DNA from: Blastocystis hominis
Lineage: Eukaryota > Sar > Bigyra > Opalinata > Blastocystidae
Direction: 5' to 3'
NCBI RefSeq assembly: GCF_000151665.1
Contig: NW_013171815.1
Span: 1,811,153-1,875,152, forward strand
DNA length: 64,000 nucleotides
In this document: piece by piece, positions 51,731 through 64,000 of the stretch
Layout: each line of letters starts with the position of its first letter
Numbering within the stretch: position 1 is the first letter of the stretch
Translations under genes and position numbers: made by a program
The notes under the pieces: generated by a model
The model's input: the letters and a program-made list of their open reading frames with translations, nothing else
Told to the model about the DNA's origin: nothing
The model's database searches: none

Positions 51731-52032
51731 TTGTTATTTTCTCACGTTCCATTTTTATTCTACGAAGCTCCGAATTGAGATCATCCACTTCTACACACAG
51801 AAGTAAGCCACAACTGCTTCAATTGGTCGCTCATGATACCTACGTTGATTTGAATCCATTTTCTATCTGTTATCGCGTTCTATTGTGAAGAAACAAGCAA
51901 CTACAATGAAGCGCTAAAACGGGAATATTTGGAATCTAGCAAGTACTCATTCTATCTTGGAATTCTCTTCAAGATTTGACTAGATTCAAATTTCGTATTG
52001 AGCAACAAACAAACAAACAGCAGAAGATCAAG
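51731..52032. other. Intergenic region between Pinin and a membrane-protein gene
   Basis: About 300 bp without a coding path. Its right end carries the 3' end of the membrane-protein gene, with a triple TTTG repeat (complement of 52005-52020). Confidence 0.5.
52012..52019 (-). terminator. TGTTTGTT 3'-processing motif
   Basis: Octamer inside a CTGTTTGTTTGTTTGTTG run, 13 nt after the TAA of the membrane-protein gene at 52033. Confidence 0.7.
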
Positions 52033-52727
52033 TTATAACCGATCTGCAGCAACGAAGGTAGTTTTCTTCATTTCCTCAAATACCTTCTCGTTTTCAATGT
52101 ACATAAGGTAATCGATCGGCTGCTTGTTGGAATGATATAACTCGATACAGCCCACTGGTTTTATCAGAGTTTCATTCGAAAACTTCGTTATAGCAGGATA
52201 TACTTTCATAGGGCCAAACATAAAGGAGAGAGAGTTGCGATAAGCAAAGGTCCCACTAATTGCCCGCGATTTGGGAAGAGTGATAACAGTATACTCTGTA
52301 GATTTCGGCAAAGCCTTTGCCTTGGCCAGAAGTTCAGGAACATCGTTCAAAACAAAGAAGCAGCTCCAACGGTTGTCCTCTATTCATCACTATCAATACC
52401 ATTCAACTACTTGGATCAGCCACTTCGTTAGGGGAGGTGTAGTACGCACTACCCATAACAGGGATATCTCCCAACTCCCCCAACAGATCCTTTGTTTTCT
52501 GTTCCATATCCGTGAATCCCTTGCAGCAATCTTGATAATTTCCCGTGTAGTTCATATTACTGCATATTATCAACAAAACCAACAACAAACATGATGGTCA
52601 TTTCAGGAACCTCACGTAAAGAGACATGGATCCTGCTAAACATACCCATGTACCAAAGCCAAGCAAGAACAACAACAGCAAGCACAGCAACGGCAATAGC
52701 AATATAGAAGAGAACAGTATACAGCAT
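52033..52727 (-). CDS. Single-pass membrane protein of unknown family
   Basis: ATG 52727 begins with a membrane helix (MLYTVLFYIAIAVAVLAVVV, LAWLWYM). An intron of about 87 nt follows, ending ATATGCAG, then NMNYTGNYQDCCKGFTDMEQ, a 31 nt intron, and DNRWSCFFVLNDVPELLAKA, KALPKSTEYTVITLPKSRAI, SFMFGPMKVYPAITKFSNET and IELYHSNKQPIDYLMYIENE to the stop. It has an N-terminal anchor and a Cys-containing lumenal or cytosolic domain of about 160 residues. No family recognised. An upstream exon ending in SLFPLV is possible. It lies directly downstream of the ABCC gene stop on the opposite side of a 143 bp gap. Confidence 0.7.
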
Positions 52728-52870
52728 AACTAAAGGAAATAATGAAAAACGAACACCTCTAATCGTCATATTTAAGTGCATCCAATCAATTCCTTTGCCC
52801 TTTTCTTCCCCGCCAAATTCCAAATATGTTGTAGAACAAACATTTTCAAGAAAAACCAACACTCATAGCT

Positions 52871-57262
<4,392 letters not shown>

Positions 57263-57762
57263 CAAAACAGAAAAATAAGTAATTAAGGAACTCTTAGGAA
57301 GGGAGTTTCAAAACTGTAAGCAATTGTATATCCGTAAAACGTGTTTGCAACATCGATTTCGAATATAGTTGAACATTTGGACTTTTGAAGTGATGTGTAT
57401 CATTTGGAAAGTACCTGGAGAGAATTGAATTGTGTGTGATCTATTCGGAGGAGCGATGGGTCGATGAATTGAACTGCTTATGGTGATACTATTGTTGATA
57501 CTCATTTTCAAGTTTTGTTTGTCAGTTTTCAACAAATGGTCCGTATTTCAAAATAAAAGATACAAATATAAACTTTACAAGGAATTCACTTCAGTATTCT
57601 TTTCATTAGAATGCAAATGGTGATTTACAGAATCATTCATAAGATATCGAGCTATCTCTGTTGTACATGACAATTAGTACTCCATAAATAACTGATCGCG
57701 TGAAAGAAAGCAAAGAATGTAGTTAAAATGGGAAGGATAAGTTATGTGTCAAATCCAAAGAA
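57263..57762. other. AT-rich intergenic region
   Basis: About 500 bp between divergent ABCC and XPG-like genes. The 75-codon minus ORF at 57308-57535 shows no domain and no intron pattern; I treat it as chance. Confidence 0.5.
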
Positions 57763-59695
57763 ATGGGTGTAAAAACTCTAACTGCATTTGTTACACAAAA
57801 TAAGGATTTGGTTACTCAATTCAAGCACGCAAAGTAAGTGTAACATGAAAGATAACACAATAGAGGTGGACCCTACAAAATAGTGGTAGATGGTCTCTCA
57901 ATAGTGTACAATTTGTTTAATTTTATTTCTGCACAAGGCATAGAACAGGCGTACTCTTACTATTATGTGAAGAAGCATCTTTTCCAATTTTTAGACTATC
58001 TAGAGTATAGAGGACTTGAGATTGCGTATTTTTGCGTGGATTCAATTATGCAGGAAGATAAAACAGACCTGATAAATGAGCGTGCCGCCGATGGTGTTAG
58101 CAAATTAGTTGATTGTATAGATTCTAATTTTACTATAGGAAGTTGTATTATTGTGGAAAACTGAAATGTAGTATCGGGCAGTATTACTCCACTAATAATA
58201 GTAGTTGTTATCAAGTGCTTACGAGAATATTACAACAACACAGTTTCTATAATATTCTCGGGCAGAGATCCTGATAAGTAGCTATTACGAATATTGGATT
58301 ATTATTCAAGTGAGATCGCGAGAACAGCGTACAAGAATAATTTGATTGTTTTATCGAATGATTCTGACTTTTATGTTTTCGACGTTCCTGGAGTGATCAA
58401 TGCTTCATTCATATTCAGTAACTACAGCTCCTTTCTTAAATATGGTCGGAATTATTCTCGTGTTCCGCGAGGTGTAATAGTGTACAGCAGACAAGAATTA
58501 CTATCGAGTTTTGACTTGTCTGTAGAAGAATTTATTTGTTGTTGCATGATATCTGGCAACGATTTCGTTACTAGAATTAAGAAAGCCAAGGAACTCAACT
58601 TGAATTTTATTGGTACAATCATTCCCTTTGTTAAGCAGCATCATTTGACTAGTAGCCAGAAGTGTGCTGAATTTTACCATTCACTGAACCCTAAAGTGTC
58701 TATCGAAGAAGTAGAATCCATTCTTGTTTCATACTCTGTAGTACTTTAATCTAACTAAGAAATACGATGTTACAAGTTATCCCGATTACCCTTACTCTCT
58801 TGTCGCATCCGATATTTCAGAAATGGATGAATGGAAAGATGTGGATCTATCGTTCATATTCACAAAATATGATCTGAACAAGTTCTACACCAAAATGTTC
58901 TCTAATCTCGAGAACATTTACCCCTTAATGGATCATCTCAAACACGCCGGACACTACAAAGTATACCCGTATACCCACTTAGAACTCTATTACTTAGTAA
59001 ACACACATCGGTCGATTCATTCATAGAACGGAATTGATTACCCCGGAGAGATAAAGATATGGTAGAGATCCCAAACCCAATTGCGATGTAGTGATGCCTA
59101 TATCAAGGAAAACGCATTGGAACGTCTTCGGCTCTGTAGACTGAACAGATCTCTTCCTCTTCCAGAAAAATGCGATATCATTGCTCGACTGTTTAACATC
59201 TCCAGTGCTCTACTCAAAAAACAGCACCAAGAATATCTTCTGTTTGTTTGCTCCTTGGCGTAGAATGAATAGATGAGTATATTTTGCAGATTGTTCCATT
59301 CACTGAAACTTGAAACAATGGAGAGGGATCGCTGGGAATATTATTATTCTCTGTTTGTCACGAGCTATTTTTATCAGAAACCTGTTAGCAAGATACAGGA
59401 GTTTGACTCCTCTGATTCGAAGGAAGATCTTTTTATTCTTTCGAATATTTTGCAAGTGGACATTGATTTTTGTTTTAAAGACACAGCAAGCAGTCGCGCA
59501 GAGCATTAACCTTTTTTCGTACTTTAATATCGATTCAGACGAATGCCATGTACTCGTGAGTCTTGGGTGAATAAATGAATCCTAGAGCTTTGAATTGATC
59601 AAAGTGGAGTATCTTCATCACTTGCATCTAACAAGGAAAAACTGTCCTCACTGCGCCTTAAAGACTTTTCAATTTGTAAAAGAATTACTATAACT
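57763..59695 (+). CDS. Asteroid/XPG-domain nuclease-like protein
   Basis: ATG 57763 opens MGVKTLTAFVTQ; a 30 nt intron joins HAK to GGPYKIVVDGLSIVYNLFNF, the XPG N-domain pattern (MGV-x-x-L ... VVDG). Then YYVKKHLFQFLDYLEYRGLE and CVDSIMQEDK. The XPG-I part contains EIARTAYKNNLIVLSNDSDF, with the Asp-rich active-site loop (S-N-D-S-D), and a C-terminal region with CCCMISGNDF, the G-N-D-F motif of Asteroid proteins. Later exons (KENALERLRLCRLNRSLPLP, FVTSYFYQKPVSKIQEFD) are separated by small introns that I could only partly place (58165-58290 and 58750-58830 unresolved). Asteroid homologues (ASTE1 in animals) act in DNA end processing or signalling. The frame ends near a TTGTTGTTTGTAG sequence at about 59701. 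Confidence 0.72.
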
Positions 59696-59816
59696 ATGTT
59701 TTGTTGTTTGTAGTAAATAGTCAATAGAATTCGTGAAGAATTTTGGAATTCATGTTGAACATGGTAAACTATTGATATTTCGAAGCATATTGCCTGATTA
59801 TTTGTCTCTTTACGAA

Positions 59817-60722
59817 ATGTCAGATGAAGATTTACCCAGACCTACTACAACAAGTTTCCTGGAAAAGTTATATACCATTCTCGAAGAAGAGCCCTCGGAT
59901 ATAATTTCGTGGAATTCAGTAGGTGACTCTTTCTGTGTGTATTCTCCTCAACAATTTTCTCAGCAGATTATGAACAAGTATTTTAAATCTACCAAATTCA
60001 ATTCTTTTGTCCGTCAACTGAATTTTTACGGATTTCGTAAGATTGGAAGGGATTCCTCTGGTGATGATGGCCAAGGCTACACTAAGAGCTGTGAATTTAG
60101 ACATCCGCAGTTCCTTCGTGGACGTAAAGACCTGCTATGTAAGATTCGGAGAAGACAGAATGGGGACTGCGACATTGAATTGGAAAATCGAATTCAGCGT
60201 TTAGAAACTCAGTTTGATTACCTCGTTCAATACGTTTCTGAACTTTTGGCTTGGAAAGTATTTTTATTTTCGGTGTTAACAATGTAGCGTACTGTGTGTG
60301 AGCGATATCCATCTTTGACTACGGAGGGCACTATTGAAGCAATAGACAGCATCCCTATTGATCTAGGAGTAGTTTTTTAGTGTTCGTTTCACGTAGATAA
60401 AGCCCCCCAAGTCCACCTCTCTCCAAATAGTTGATAACTCTATGAAACAATGGCAACAAAATCTTATGAACTCCTCTCTTACTTATACTACCGCACCACC
60501 CCCTCAGATTTCTGTTAACGTCCCCATGCAAACACAGAGCAGCCATTCTCACCCATTCATCGAAACCCCCATGCCTCCTCCTCCGCCTCCGCCTCCTTCG
60601 ATGCAGGAAAATGACCTATCTATTCATTTTTCGAAACGAGGTAAGGTCGACTGCCGGCTGTGACTGTAGTGAAAAAGACGCAACAGGGACTTATGCAGAC
60701 CGATGGAGACAGTTTGTTATGA
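59817..60722 (+). CDS. HSF: Heat shock transcription factor (HSF-type DNA-binding protein)
   Basis: Starts MSDEDLPRPTTTSFLEKLYT. The winged-helix HSF domain is complete: KLYTILEEEPSDIISWNSVG, FCVYSPQQFSQQIMNKYFKS, TKFNSFVRQLNFYGFRKIGR (recognition helix with S-F-V-R-Q-L-N-F-Y-G-F-K/R-K), YTKSCEFRHPQFLRGRKDLL. A short coiled coil (IELENRIQRLETQFDYLVQY) would allow oligomerisation. After introns of 30, 28 and 29 nt there is a Pro/Ser-rich tail with a poly-Pro stretch (about 60570-60598). The last exon ends QQGLMQTDGDSLL at TGA 60722, within an AGTTTGTT-type octamer variant. A further downstream exon up to 60820 is possible. Converges with the tRNase Z gene. Confidence 0.92.
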
Positions 60723-60863
60723 TGGCTCGTGTGATGAATAGTGCTAGAAGACTCAGACTTGAACGACTCTACTGGTGTTACATCGAACCATATGCAGACT
60801 GGTGCGATGATAAATTCTAATGCTGCGACACGTAGGAGTGAGAAGCACGATCGAGTCTAGGAT

Positions 60864-62335
60864 CTATCTATTCACAAGACTATTTTCCCCCTCAAGGTTA
60901 TGTTTCATGTGTTTGATGCAAACAGAATAAAACATTTCAATCTGACACACAACCGACGGATAGACCTTTGCAAAATCGACGAGCATGTTATCGAACGCGA
61001 TCGAAACATCGTCTGCTTTGAGAGAAGGCCAAGATCGTTACCTCGCAAATCAGAATAGGCTTCTAAAAGACGTTCCACGAGCTTCGCGTCTGTCTTGATT
61101 GTTTTCTTCCCTGTGGACGGATCGGTTCGCTTTCGAGCTGAAAAGTGAGTGAGGAACGTAAACAAGGGTTTGTGATGACACGATCTCCAACACTCCACAA
61201 ATCCCTGAAGCGTTGTGTGCTTCTTTGTTTCGATATTGCGATCGTCTTCATCAAATGTGCACTATACGAAAGACAGCAACGAAAAGACTAAAAACCTCGT
61301 GAATTAAGATTGTAGCGTTGTTAAGAATGGATGGAAGTGGCGTTGTATCTCCACTGAACGTGATGATATTTTGACCTGTTTGAACCGCATCGAACGCCTT
61401 CAACTCAAGCACTTATCGAAGCGATACAATCGCAAAACTCATACTATTGTGGTTGTTTCGCAGCAATCGAATCCCGATTCCGTTTCCTAGCTGCATACAT
61501 TTCGTTTGCTCCATAATGTCTTCAGGAGATTGCACAGGACAGCAGTGACCCAATTGGGAGAGGGGAGTTAGCTTCTGAATGAAATCGGATCCGATTGGAA
61601 TCAGTCGAATTCGATTCCGTTCCAAGCTTTCTCCGAAGAGAGACGAATAATACTGAGCAAGAACGGGTGGGAGAAGAATGGGAAGCAGAAAAGAGCGTGG
61701 GTGATTCTGTAATTTAGAATGATGGATGGTGAATAAAACCGAATAATAAAGAATGAGGCTTGTCAAGTAGGCAAAATGGTCGAAGTGTGCATGCGAAATG
61801 ACAACAAGCATGAGTCGATGCAAAATCTGCGTTTCAATCCCCCTCAATTTCGACTCGATCTCTCTGCTCTTGACCCACCAACTGACTCAACCGTCGAACC
61901 ACGTTACAACCACAGTCCATTAAGACCGAACTATCCCTAACAAAACATTCATTCGCTCACAAGTCCTCCATCACATTCCACAGAATCGAAGTGTTCTGCC
62001 TTTCTGTAGAGGCTACGCCGCCGCCCGTTCCCAAAAACAAGAGATATTCTAAGACGAAAGCAGAGAAAACGTTGACCCCTACGTTTTGGTGGTGTTGAGT
62101 TTCTCATTGATTGAATCGCGGCATCATACTCGAGTTTATTACGCATCTCTGGAACTTCCACGTTCGAAAGGAAGTTCAATTTCAAATTCAATTTCAATGC
62201 TAGAGCAGCGAGTTGGTTTGTGGAATCAGGAATGACGCGAAGAGGACGAATCTTGTACTCTCTTCTGCAATTCACGAAATACAAATTCTCCTGGAATAAA
62301 TCGATTCCATAGCCCAAATGATTCGATGCAAGCAC
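60864..62335 (-). CDS. ELAC2: tRNase Z (RNase Z, ELAC2-type) metallo-beta-lactamase
   Basis: Endonuclease that cuts tRNA precursors at the 3' end. The N-terminal region (NHLGYGIDLFQENLYFVNCR) resembles the degenerate amino half of long tRNase Z. The catalytic half, after a 34 nt intron, reads QYLLFLGTGGGVASTERQNT, then a 30 nt intron and SVLMDCGCNVVRRLSQLVGQ (the DCG-x-G region), motif II SHAHFDHFAYL (HxHxDH), the insertion corresponding to the exosite arm, NNHNSMSFAIVS (H of motif III), IITFSGDTTPLPSILNNATI with the metal-binding Asp, LIHE, and C-terminal THFSARKR (H-F-S-x-R). It therefore keeps all metal ligands. SHLHADH of other enzymes is SHAHFDH here. The N-terminal start is not certain; ATG choice near 62300 is unclear. 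A TAG at 60864 ends ...NSLVNR. Confidence 0.85.
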
Positions 62336-62370
62336 GCGCGCCGTTCTATTTCATTACTTCCTAATTCGCA

Positions 62371-63755
62371 TTACTGATAGTGTTCATAGTGTTCAAGCAA
62401 AGCCATTTCATCGCCCTGAGAATAGTGCGGCGGAATGTAATACCAATCAACCCCTCCGTTCATTTGTTGAGTCATTACAAACCCAGCTCCAGCAACCACC
62501 TTCTTTTGCGGCAATGACAATCGCTGCATGGGGCTGGACAATGGTTTGTGGAGCTGAACGACCAATTTCTCTGCTTCTGAAAGAGATTGGGATGGGAATG
62601 GGAGTGAAACGCTGGCCGGAACAATGTTCTCTGCAACAGTTGGGGACGGCAAAGGGAAAAGAAGTGGAGAACGCAATGGAGGGAAGGGGAGGGAAAATGG
62701 GAGAGAATGCTGCATTTTCAAGAGGTGGTTGGATTCCAAACGAAGAAGCGGCGGAGACTGGTTCGGAATCGGAATCACAATCAGCTGAGCGCATGATAGC
62801 AATTCAAGAAAAGTATTGACAGAGGAGTTTGACTGAAGGGATCGTGGGAGATATACAAAGAGAATCGGCTTTTCTTCGCAGGAGGAGAGGAGCGATTCTA
62901 TCGCTGGATGCACTCTCTCACAATTTCCTTCACGAAATCGAATCACAATGAACGAGCCAGTAGAGTGAAAAGAAGAGCAGTAGTAAAGATGGAAGGGAGG
63001 GAGAGGAGAGAAAGCCGAGGAACCAAGAGTTGCTTCTTTACCCAACTTTGCGTTGCAGCAATTCTCACAATTGAAAAACTGGCAATGCAGACAACGATCT
63101 CGCAGAATAGGACAACTGTGTGATAGGGTTGTCCAACGGCTAGGGCTGCTTTGACATACAGAACAAATATGGGAAGCAGAGGAATAACAAATCGAAACAG
63201 GCAAATCGATTGTTGAATCATTGCACTCCATGTCTAAAATGGCAAAGTCATAGAGCTGGTAAATCTGGCCTGTGTGCTGACCGTCCAAGGAGTGATAAAC
63301 AATTGAGGGATACTATGGAAGCAGCTGGAAATGGCAACTACCTGACGATTCGTGAGATCCCTAGTGAGTTGAAAAGACTGCGCCAGTGTTTCTGAAGCAG
63401 CAACATCCAAAAACTCCTTTCCTCGTTCACTCAAATTATACACAAGTTCTACAAAAATACAAAAGAGCGAAAGATACCAGCTAGAGGAGAATTGTAATAT
63501 GTAGAATCATCAGAAAATAGAAGAGATGTGACTTTTGTAACCTTCTGGCAAATCTGCTTGCACATTCGAATGGTTGTGGAGTTCACGTTAAAAATATAAC
63601 TTCACATAACTCGAAGCGACAAAAGCGTACGATCGAATCGGTTCATCTTCTCCAATCGTGAGAACGATAGAGGGAATAATGTCCTCTTCTCCCTCAGTCA
63701 CAATCCACTTATAGAGAGAATTTGGAGGCAGTGAGTAAATTCGGCTGGAGGACAT
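62371..63755 (-). CDS. Unrecognised Cys-rich protein
   Basis: From ATG 63755: MSSSRIYSLPPNSLYKWIVT, IIPSIVLTIGEDEPIRSYAF, a middle exon ELVYNLSERGKEFLDVAASE and, after a 29 nt intron, YPSIVYHSLDGQHTGQIYQL. Then a Cys cluster, HICSVCQSSPSRWTTLSHSC, DRCLHCQFFNCENCCNAKLG, with CxxC, CxxC and CxxCC pairs that could bind two zinc ions. The C-terminal 150 residues are Ser/Pro/Leu-rich and end ...EMALLEHYEHYQ. Domains were not recognised; a zinc-binding regulatory or ubiquitin-related protein is a guess. An exon near 63480-63580 is uncertain. Stop at 62371 lies 35 bp before the tRNase Z reading frame, on the same strand. Confidence 0.65.
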
Positions 63756-63873
63756 GTCTTCGGTTCCCAAATATCCTTTGATCGTTCCTTGGATAGTTTT
63801 TAATATTCTATGTTGAGAAGGTTTTGACTTGGCGTTAGTCTAAAGTATAGTAAACGAAGAGCTAAGCTGTTGA

Positions 63874-63946
63874 GCCCGTCTAGCTCAGTCGGTAGAGCGC
63901 CAGGCTCTTAACCTGGTGGTCGGGGGTTCGAGCCCCCCGGTGGGCG
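63874..63946 (+). tRNA. tRNA-Lys (anticodon CTT)
   Basis: 73 nt cloverleaf. Acceptor GCCCGTC pairs with GGTGGGC, D arm GCTCAGTCGGTAGAGC, anticodon stem CCAGG/CCTGG with loop CTCTTAA (CTT), T arm CGGGGGTTCGAGCCCCCCG, discriminator G. T-rich tail TTTCCTTTTTTT follows as a Pol III stop. Confidence 0.96.
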
Positions 63947-64000
63947 TTTCCTTTTTTTCGATTCGTAACTATATTGTTATTTTACAAAACGATTACCTGA

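Noticed and set aside
57308-57535. 75-codon minus ORF upstream of ABCC
   Set aside because: No domain, no start context, no intron pattern, and placed in an AT-rich divergent promoter region.

Overview
The window looks like nuclear DNA of a Blastocystis species (anaerobic gut stramenopile). Three things point there. Nearly every gene that can be reconstructed is cut by GT-AG introns of about 29-35 nt (for example 30, 30, 30 and 32 nt in the MUS81 gene; 34, 30, 30 and 30 nt in RPL12 after a 64 nt first intron). The octamer TGTTTGTT, reported as the 3'-end-processing signal of Blastocystis, sits just downstream of many genes. Some genes reach this octamer without any in-frame stop codon, as reported for Blastocystis genes whose stop is completed by polyadenylation. 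Intergenic gaps are very short. The genome assignment is inference; exon joins were done by eye.

Layout. 1-4.3 kb: GC-rich, 3'-truncated large helical protein (Nup205/Nup192-like?) on the minus strand. 4.4-11.3 kb, plus strand: MUS81, ribosomal protein L12, an unrecognised gene, galactokinase. 11.5-17.6 kb, minus strand: coiled-coil protein, RNase P/MRP subunit RPP30, Tim21/Coa1-like protein, an intronless CoA-dependent acyltransferase flanked by tRNA-Gly and tRNA-Thr, and a rhodanese-like protein. 17.8-19 kb: NEK-type kinase. 19-22.3 kb, minus: an Ala/Pro-rich protein and a beta-helix surface protein. 22.3-26 kb: AT-rich, with a MORN plus leucine-rich-repeat gene. 26-28 kb: calponin-homology protein, tail to tail with a PEP-synthase/rifampicin-phosphotransferase-like enzyme (28-31 kb) and a METTL13-type methyltransferase (31-33 kb). 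33-40.6 kb: RNPS1-like SR protein, two small membrane proteins, PA28 proteasome activator, propionyl-CoA carboxylase beta chain, GT49 glycosyltransferase. 40.6-48.2 kb: signal-peptide membrane protein with a Pro/Ala tail, glucosidase I (GH63), RFWD3-like E3 ligase, ribonuclease-inhibitor-type LRR protein. 48.3-51.7 kb: TRIP13/PCH2 and Pinin. 52-57.3 kb: membrane protein and ABCC transporter. 57.7-60.7 kb: Asteroid/XPG-like protein and heat shock factor. 60.8-64 kb: tRNase Z, an unrecognised Cys-rich protein, tRNA-Lys.

The genes are mostly housekeeping: RNA processing (RPP30, tRNase Z, RNPS1, Pinin, three tRNAs), DNA repair and meiosis-related functions (MUS81, PCH2, RFWD3), ER and Golgi glycosylation (glucosidase I, GT49), protein turnover (PA28) and metabolism of the mitochondrion-related organelle (PCCB). 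I see no recognisable mobile element, CRISPR array or bacterial-style operon. The most interesting features are architectural: 3'-processing signals abutting the next start codon, genes without an encoded stop, one start/stop overlap, and leucine-rich-repeat genes with one repeat per exon.
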